6,782 bases of DNA from CAYOFK01 sp964403185. Lineage in GTDB: Bacteria > Bacteroidota > Bacteroidia > Bacteroidales > VadinHA17. The position numbers and the translations under genes are program-made. The stretch lies in NCBI GenBank assembly GCA_964403185.1, contig CAYOFK010000155.1, forward strand, positions 1-6,782. Direction: 5' to 3'. Positions 1 to 4,514 of the stretch are shown here, one piece after another (the first letter of the stretch is position 1; each line of letters opens with the position of its first letter). The notes beneath the pieces are model-generated. The model saw only the letters and a list, made by a program, of their open reading frames with translations. It was not told where the DNA came from and searched no databases.

Positions 1-1
1 A

Positions 2-952
2 CTTTTCAGGCGCGTTGATAAAAGCGTTGTGGTTATAAATGTAGTTGAAAATATTTTGGCAGGCACGGGTGACCGCAGGCATACTGCTTCCATGCAGGGC
101 CTGGGGTCCGGAGTGTTGATTGACGAAAGCGGCCTTATTTTAACAGCCGCACATGTGGTGAATAATGCTTATAAAATCTGGGTGGATTTTGTTGACGGGC
201 AACATGTTGAAGCAAAGGTCAGGTACTTGTCCCTGCAGGCAGATGTTGCGCTGCTTTATACCCTGAGTAAACCTGTCAATCCGGTGGTGGCTAAACTTGG
301 AGATTCCGACAAAATGAAGGTCGGCAACCAGGTAATAGTTGTGGGTGCTCCCATGGGCCTGGAACATTCATTTTCGTCCGGTTATATCAGTGGCCGGCAC
401 AACCAGAACCGGGTAACAAGTGATATGAGTATGGCCGAGTTCTTTCAAACCGATGCCGCCATAAACCAGGGAAATTCAGGGGGGCCCATGTTTAACATGG
501 ATGGTGAAATCATTGGCATCGCCAGCTTCATCCTGTCTCAATCGGGCGGCTTTGAAGGATTGGGATTTGCGGCAACATCCAACATTGCCAGGCAGGTATT
601 GCTTGACGAAAACAACATATACTTCGGATTCCAGCCAATGATGCTTACAGGTGAACTTGCAAAGATCTTTAACATCCCACAGGATGGCGGCATGCTTGTA
701 CTGAGTGTGACGAAAAACTCGCCGGCCTTTTTCATGGGTTTGAGAGGAGGCCATCTGAATATCACCATTGGCGACCAGGACCTGATGATCGGAGGGGATA
801 TCATCCTGGCCGTTGATGAAATACCATTGGACAGTCAGGAAAACCTTGAAAAAATCGGAGATCATCTGGACCGGATACAGAGCAAGCAGAAATTCACACT
901 TACCATACTGCGTGAGGGTAAAGTACAGGATATTGAGTGGGTGAAAGATTGA
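2..952 (+). CDS. Trypsin-like serine protease with C-terminal PDZ domain (HtrA/DegP-type), 5' partial
   Basis: This is a serine endopeptidase of the S1C (HtrA/Deg) class, usually exported and active in quality control of misfolded envelope proteins. The catalytic triad is complete: His in TAAHVV (codon 152-154), Asp in QADVALL (codon 242-244) and Ser in QGNSGGP (codon 476-478). A PDZ domain follows in the last third (about bases 640-950), with the peptide-binding-type GGMLVLSV strand and a VDEIPLDS turn. The frame is open to the window edge. The residues encoded before the GTG at 29 (LFRRVDKSVV) match the usual HtrA pre-domain pattern of a Val-Asp then Ser-Val-Val, so GTG29 is very unlikely to be the true start and the N-terminus, with any signal peptide, lies outside. 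Only one PDZ domain is present, as in DegS-like or short HtrA forms. The gene stops at TGA 950-952, convergent with the next gene. The family call is firm; substrate and exact subfamily are unknown. Confidence 0.93.
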   Translation, partial: LFRRVDKSVVVINVVENILAGTGDRRHTASMQGLGSGVLIDESGLILTAAHVVNNAYKIWVDFVDGQHVEAKVRYLSLQADVALLYTLSKPVNPVVAKLGDSDKMKVGNQVIVVGAPMGLEHSFSSGYISGRHNQNRVTSDMSMAEFFQTDAAINQGNSGGPMFNMDGEIIGIASFILSQSGGFEGLGFAATSNIARQVLLDENNIYFGFQPMMLTGELAKIFNIPQDGGMLVLSVTKNSPAFFMGLRGGHLNITIGDQDLMIGGDIILAVDEIPLDSQENLEKIGDHLDRIQSKQKFTLTILREGKVQDIEWVKD

Positions 953-984
953 GTTACATCCCCGGACTGGCAAAGGACTGAATA

Positions 985-1018
985 AAATAAGAACACCCCG
1001 GTGTCATTTGGTTATTTT
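985..1018. terminator. Possible weak bidirectional terminator between convergent genes
   Basis: The stem ACACC (993-997) / GGTGT (1000-1004) is flanked by an A-rich stretch (about 984-990) on the left and TTATTTT (1012-1018) on the right. The flanks are themselves complementary, giving A-tract/T-tract symmetry suited to both directions. The inner loop is tight (CC, or CCCG if one pair opens) and the arms are interrupted by mismatches. The structure overlaps the stop codon of the - strand gene. This is suggestive only. Confidence 0.35.
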
Positions 1019-2191
1019 ATCCAATGCATTCTCCAAATCCCTGATCAGGTCCTCTGCATCTTCTATGCCCACAGAATACCTCACCAGGCCATCTGTAATA
1101 TTGGCCGCTGATTTGCCTTCTTCAGAAACACCCGCATGGGTCATGGAAGCAGGGTGCTGGATGAGCGTTTCAACACCTCCGAGTGACACAGCCAGTGTAG
1201 CCAGCCGAACATTATCCATTAAGGTCTTTCCGGCAGTAAATCCACCTTTCAGCCCAAAGCTTATCATGCTTCCGGGACCACGCATCTGCTCCCGGGCCAG
1301 ATCATACTGGTTGAATGATTTCAGGCCCGGAAATCTGATCCATTCCACCCGTGGATGGTCTTCAAGGAATCCGGCAATTTTTTGGGCATTTGCCTGTGCC
1401 CGGTCCATTCGGACCGAAAGGGTCTTAACACCCCTGATAACCATGTAAGCCTGGTGCGGATCCATATTACCTCCCATGAATATCATGGTTTTACGAAGTT
1501 TATTATATAATTCTTTGTCCTTTGCAATCAGGGCACCACCCACAATATCTGCATGACCATTGATGAATTTTGTCAGGGAATGTAAAGCAATATCCGCACC
1601 CAGATCTAATGGATTCTGAAGGTAAGGACTGCAAAAGGTATTGTCAACACATACCATCAGATCATGCCGGTGGGCAATCTCAGAAGCCTTCCTGATGTCT
1701 GCGAGTTCAATGGTAGGGTTTGCAGGTGTTTCGAGGTAGAGCAATTTTGTATTCGGCCGGATTGTTTTCTGTATTTCATCAAGATTTGCGGTATTGATAT
1801 AGCTGCTCTCCACCCCGAATTTTAAGAAGTGCGATTCCATAACACTTCTGCTGGGACCATAAACGGCTGCCGTACTGATCATGTGATCGCCCTGGCCAAG
1901 GAGGGTCATATACACCGTAGTTACAGCTGCCATTCCGGAGGCCAGGGCGATTCCCCGGTACCCGTTTTCCAACTCAGCCAGTTTATTCTCCAGGGCATTG
2001 ATCGTAGGATTTCCAATGCGTGTATATATATATCCTTCCTCTTTCCCCGCAAATAAGTCCGCACCATGCTGGGCATTCCTGAATGAAAAAGTTGAGGTTT
2101 GATAGATGGGGGTAACTGCGCTTCCCAGAGAGTCGTGATAATTCCCGGCATGAATCAGTCTGGAATGGAACCCCAGTTTTTCAGTTTTCAT
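1004..2191 (-). CDS. PLP-dependent trans-sulfuration enzyme (cystathionine gamma-synthase / gamma-lyase / methionine gamma-lyase family)
   Basis: This is a 395-residue cytosolic enzyme of the Cys/Met metabolism PLP family, normal in length. Visible family landmarks are YTRIGNPT (Tyr56, Arg58, which bind the PLP phosphate of the neighbouring subunit), ASGMAA (86-89), Tyr111 (stacks on PLP), VDNTF with Asp183 (pairs with the pyridine N), SLTKFINGHADIVGG with Schiff-base Lys208, Glu341 in SLGGVETL, and the substrate-carboxylate Arg371 in GLVRYSVG. The QHPASMTHAG signature resembles gamma-lyases and gamma-synthases equally. The Cys that marks classical methionine gamma-lyases, two residues after the active-site Tyr, is Pro113 here (YGPSR), so a classical methionine gamma-lyase is not favoured. 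Cystathionine synthase, cystathionine lyase and O-acetylhomoserine sulfhydrylase activities cannot be separated by eye. The start is ATG 2191, preceded by AT-rich sequence without a Shine-Dalgarno motif, which is common in Bacteroidota. No met-type riboswitch was recognised upstream. Confidence 0.93.
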   Translation of the reverse strand: MKTEKLGFHSRLIHAGNYHDSLGSAVTPIYQTSTFSFRNAQHGADLFAGKEEGYIYTRIGNPTINALENKLAELENGYRGIALASGMAAVTTVYMTLLGQGDHMISTAAVYGPSRSVMESHFLKFGVESSYINTANLDEIQKTIRPNTKLLYLETPANPTIELADIRKASEIAHRHDLMVCVDNTFCSPYLQNPLDLGADIALHSLTKFINGHADIVGGALIAKDKELYNKLRKTMIFMGGNMDPHQAYMVIRGVKTLSVRMDRAQANAQKIAGFLEDHPRVEWIRFPGLKSFNQYDLAREQMRGPGSMISFGLKGGFTAGKTLMDNVRLATLAVSLGGVETLIQHPASMTHAGVSEEGKSAANITDGLVRYSVGIEDAEDLIRDLENALDKITK

Positions 2192-2415
2192 AATTATCAG
2201 ATTTATTTATTGGTTTTATTAATATTGATAATTCTACTTGATAAAGCTTTCACATCTTCCCAAAGACCGGCATTAAAATTGTTATCTTCATTTTGTTTAA
2301 TGAGCGCACAATTTATGTTCAATAATTGGAACGGCAAATAATTTTTTCATTTGTTTACTGTTGGTGAATGAAATAATGTGTGATTTCAGTTACTTTCATG
2401 ATAGTTGTAAAATAT
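2192..2415. other. AT-rich intergenic region, leader/promoter of the trans-sulfuration gene
   Basis: This stretch upstream of the - strand trans-sulfuration gene is strongly AT-rich. No exact TAnnTTTG box is present on the - strand. The closest is TTATTTG (about 2336-2342 read on the - strand), roughly 145 bases from the ATG, with no good -33 partner. No riboswitch, tRNA or convincing small ORF was recognised. The + strand ORF that spans part of it runs back antisense into the trans-sulfuration gene and is not supported. Confidence 0.4.
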
Positions 2416-2430
2416 GGGGCTGTTTCAAAA
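2416..2430. repeat. Solo sequence resembling an insertion-sequence terminal inverted repeat
   Basis: GGGGCTGTTTCAAAA looks like the outer end of the terminal inverted repeats of several transposase families, which often begin GGGCTGTCTCAAAA or similar. No matching inverted copy and no transposase gene are found in the window, so it would be a relic end or chance similarity. The resemblance is from memory of such termini, not from a search. Confidence 0.35.
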
Positions 2431-2434
2431 TCAA

Positions 2435-2473
2435 CGTCCCGTCAGAGACGAAATATTTGCAGCAATACCTGCA
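2435..2473. repeat. Short hairpin repeat unit (possible dispersed Bacteroidota palindromic element)
   Basis: Two small stem-loops lie back to back. The first is CGTCCC (2435-2440) / GAGACG (2445-2450) around GTCA, with one C-A mismatch. The second is TGCAG (2458-2462) / CTGCA (2469-2473) around CAATAC. The arrangement CGTCCC-loop-GGGACG followed by AAATATTTG resembles dispersed repeats I recall from Bacteroidota genomes. It directly follows the IS-end-like sequence. The hairpins are seen; the repeat-family assignment is inferred. Confidence 0.4.
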
Positions 2474-2480
2474 CCTGATT

Positions 2481-2513
2481 TTATGTTCATTTCGTTAAAA
2501 AGTAGTAATTTTG
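2481..2513 (+). promoter_or_regulatory. Bacteroidota-type promoter for tRNA-Leu
   Basis: TAATTTTG (2506-2513) is an exact match to the Bacteroidota -7 consensus TAnnTTTG and ends 12 bases before the tRNA 5' end, so transcription would begin at about 2520. The -33 element is poor: TTATG at 2481-2485, spacer 20. The exact -7 match in this position makes the call good. Confidence 0.7.
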
Positions 2514-2525
2514 CAAATCTGACCC

Positions 2526-2613
2526 GCCCGGATGGCGGAATTGGTAGACGCGCTGGACTTAAAATCCAGTGGCCTTTTTGGCTGTGCGGGTTCAAGTCCC
2601 GCTCCGGGTACCA
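2526..2613 (+). tRNA. tRNA-Leu (anticodon TAA)
   Basis: This is a complete class II tRNA. The acceptor stem GCCCGGA (2526-2532) pairs with TCCGGGT (2603-2609), with one G-T pair. The D-arm contains TTGGTAGACGCG. The anticodon stem CTGGA/TCCAG (2553-2557/2565-2569) encloses the loop CTTAAAA, with anticodon TAA at 2560-2562. A long variable arm follows (GGCC-TTTTT-GGCT, about 2571-2583), as expected for Leu. The T-arm is GCGGG-TTCAAGT-CCCGC (2586-2602). Discriminator A2610 is followed by an encoded CCA (2611-2613). It reads UUA/UUG codons. It has its own promoter and terminator, so it is a single-gene transcript. Confidence 0.98.
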
Positions 2614-2655
2614 AACAGGACAAGAGGTCATTTTCGACCTCTTGTCTTGTTTTCA
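2613..2655. terminator. Strong intrinsic terminator, tRNA-Leu (probably also serving the convergent M14 operon)
   Basis: An almost perfect 17-bp stem, 2613-2629 with 2636-2652 (one G-U pair at 2618/2647), closes a 6-base loop ATTTTC. The core GACAAGAGGTC / GACCTCTTGTC is perfect. The + strand 3' arm ends in a T-rich run (TTGTTTT). The hairpin starts at the last base of the tRNA CCA. Read on the - strand, it lies about 35 bases after the stop of the M14 carboxypeptidase gene and is followed by CTGTTTGG, a weaker U-tract, so bidirectional use is likely. Confidence 0.85.
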
Positions 2656-2689
2656 GGAGTTAGGAAATTAACGCCAGTAAAGTTATAAA

Positions 2690-4477
2690 TTATTTCACAT
2701 CAAAGGAAGTACTTACGGTACCGCCTTTCACTGAATCATATTTAACAGTAACTTTCCCTGAACCTTTCACCAAGTATTGAATTGTTCTGGAAGTTTTACT
2801 TGGTTGCCCGTTTCTAAGCATTATTCGATTAAGATCATGCTGATCAATTTCCTGAGTAACAGGATTTAAATATTCATTGGTTTTGGGATCATTTATCCAG
2901 CTTGCAGAAATTATTTCTACATTACCTTGGAGAGTTAACAGGTCAGGCCTTACAACATTATTTTGGGCTGCTTTAGCTGTAATAGTTGGAGCCACCTTAG
3001 GATTAGAAAACTCAACCCAAACCTTATAAACACCATTCCCTATCTTTTCCACTTTATGTTCACCCATTTTCATCATTGGCAATTCATCTGCCTGATACAG
3101 TGTAAAGGCCATATTTCTGTGGCAAAGTTCTTCATTCATAAATCTTGGCGGGAGGCGGCCTCTTGTTTTTTTCCAGCTGCCACCTATTTCAACTTTGCCA
3201 AAATCAGGATGATCAAATTCTTTCCAGTCAGAAAATTGGTCTCCAAACTCCAGGTAATCATCAAAAAAGTAACTCCCTGTTTGTCTGGAAATTGGGCTGT
3301 CAGGATCCCGGGTTTGTATCTGGAGTTCCGGAGAGGTATAATATTGTCTTCTGCTCCACAATTCATTGGAGAATGAAATCATACCTAATCCATCATTTGT
3401 CCAGTCTATAAATCCACCATGTACAATATATAGGGAATCCTTTAAAATAAAATATCTGTAAAATGGGAGCATTCGAGCTCCATTGTTACCAAGTTCGTCA
3501 TAGAATCTTACATCCGATGCGGGATAATCACCCATTAATTCTGAACCAGGGCCGCGCAATATCATTCCACCGGAATTATGATAGGCCTGTACTCCAGCAA
3601 TATTTGGATGGGCCATCAGAAATTTATTTATCGCATCAGATTCAGGTAACTGAAAAGGGAATTCCATCGCACCCCTCTGAATATAATTTGGTTGCCAGTC
3701 AACTGCCCAGTTTCTGTTCGGATCATAACTGCCAGGGCCATCTTCATTAATCCGGCCATCTCCATCATCATCAATACCTTCTCTTCCGAGAAGAATATAA
3801 TCTCCGGTTTCTCCCACACCAACTGGTTCAAGAATTCTTCTATCTCTTGAACTGATACGCATATTCCCTTTTCCAGGAACATACTTTCTTATTTGTTCAA
3901 TGACATTATTACCATTAAGATCGTTAGGTCCATCTTCTTCGTAAAGTCCGTCATTATCACTGTCGACCGGAACGTGACCTGTACGAGCTCCACCACCATC
4001 AGCTTCCATAAAATACTGACGACCATCAGGGTTAACACAAGGAAAGATATAAAAAACTCTTTCATCAACCAGGCGGGTTATCTTATCTAACTTGCCATAA
4101 TTCTCCATCAGATACCAAATAGTATAAATACAAATCTCACCTCCCTGAATCTCGTTACCGTGGATATTTGCATCAATATACATTGCCGCTTTACTTAATT
4201 CAGGTCCGGTTTCAGGATTGTTAATTGTCATATACATTATTTCATGTCCGTTATAGCTTTTCCCAACGGATTCCATTTTTAGAAATTTAGGAAAGGCTTT
4301 TTCAAGGCGTCTCATGTCATCCCATAATTCGTTAACATCATGCCAGCGGTTAAAATCAATTTTAATCTTAAATTGCGGGTCTGAAGCATATTCCTGAGCA
4401 TAGGATACGGGTACTACAATTGTCGTAATCAATAAAATGACAAATGCAAAAGTTAAGGTCTTATATTTAGTATTCAC
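2690..4477 (-). CDS. Secreted M14 zinc carboxypeptidase with calcium-type loops and C-terminal beta domain
   Basis: This is a metallocarboxypeptidase-like exopeptidase expected to trim peptides outside the cytoplasm. With the chosen GTG start it has 595 residues. Residues 1-27 form a Sec signal peptide (lysines, hydrophobic core, cleavage after SYA). The active site is complete: zinc ligands His106 and Glu109 in IHGNEIQGGE, a third ligand His300 in QAYHNSGG, substrate-binding Arg255 in DPNRNW, and catalytic Glu372 in SFSNELW. Between NPDG (149-152) and NRN lie DxDxDG calcium-type loops (172-194 and 236-246). A conserved HPDFGKVEIGG motif (423-433) closes the peptidase domain, followed by a C-terminal beta-sandwich-like region (about 475-595). 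There is no type IX secretion tail. The start GTG 4477 has GGAGG at an 8-base spacing; the ATG at 4492 (600 aa) lacks an upstream Shine-Dalgarno and itself contains that GGAGG. It is the second gene of an operon, 37 bases after its paralog. The natural substrate is unknown. Confidence 0.93.
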   Translation of the reverse strand: MNTKYKTLTFAFVILLITTIVVPVSYAQEYASDPQFKIKIDFNRWHDVNELWDDMRRLEKAFPKFLKMESVGKSYNGHEIMYMTINNPETGPELSKAAMYIDANIHGNEIQGGEICIYTIWYLMENYGKLDKITRLVDERVFYIFPCVNPDGRQYFMEADGGGARTGHVPVDSDNDGLYEEDGPNDLNGNNVIEQIRKYVPGKGNMRISSRDRRILEPVGVGETGDYILLGREGIDDDGDGRINEDGPGSYDPNRNWAVDWQPNYIQRGAMEFPFQLPESDAINKFLMAHPNIAGVQAYHNSGGMILRGPGSELMGDYPASDVRFYDELGNNGARMLPFYRYFILKDSLYIVHGGFIDWTNDGLGMISFSNELWSRRQYYTSPELQIQTRDPDSPISRQTGSYFFDDYLEFGDQFSDWKEFDHPDFGKVEIGGSWKKTRGRLPPRFMNEELCHRNMAFTLYQADELPMMKMGEHKVEKIGNGVYKVWVEFSNPKVAPTITAKAAQNNVVRPDLLTLQGNVEIISASWINDPKTNEYLNPVTQEIDQHDLNRIMLRNGQPSKTSRTIQYLVKGSGKVTVKYDSVKGGTVSTSFDVK

Positions 4478-4485
4478 TTTTTTTT

Positions 4486-4490
4486 CCTCC
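4486..4490 (-). promoter_or_regulatory. Ribosome binding site deciding the GTG start of the M14 carboxypeptidase
   Basis: GGAGG on the - strand is followed by eight A residues and then GTG (4477-4475). The upstream ATG candidate (4492-4490) overlaps this motif and has none of its own. The paralog upstream in the operon has the same layout, with GGAGG, an A-rich spacer and GTGAATA, which supports the GTG start. Confidence 0.7.
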
Positions 4491-4514
4491 ATTTTGAATT
4501 CATTAGTATCTCAA

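Noticed and set aside
476..973. 165-codon open frame on the - strand
   Set aside because: It lies antisense over the protease's catalytic-Ser and PDZ region, shows no recognisable domain, and the + strand protein is clearly real.
1008..1448. 146-codon open frame on the + strand
   Set aside because: Antisense shadow of the trans-sulfuration gene, Ser/Pro/Arg-rich as expected from its complement, with no family resemblance.
2192..2415. Possible SAM-type riboswitch before the trans-sulfuration gene
   Set aside because: No conserved SAM-I or SAM-II core pairing could be recognised in the leader; only short AT-rich complementarities were seen.
2414..2671. 85-codon open frame on the + strand
   Set aside because: It runs straight through tRNA-Leu and its terminator hairpin, so it cannot be a normal gene.
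2690..2990. Type IX secretion C-terminal sorting domain on the carboxypeptidase
   Set aside because: The tail ends in a beta strand homologous to that of the paralog, without the conserved sorting-domain motifs.
2963..3376. 137-codon open frame on the + strand
   Set aside because: Antisense to the M14 carboxypeptidase, whose catalytic Glu and C-terminal motifs are encoded on the other strand.
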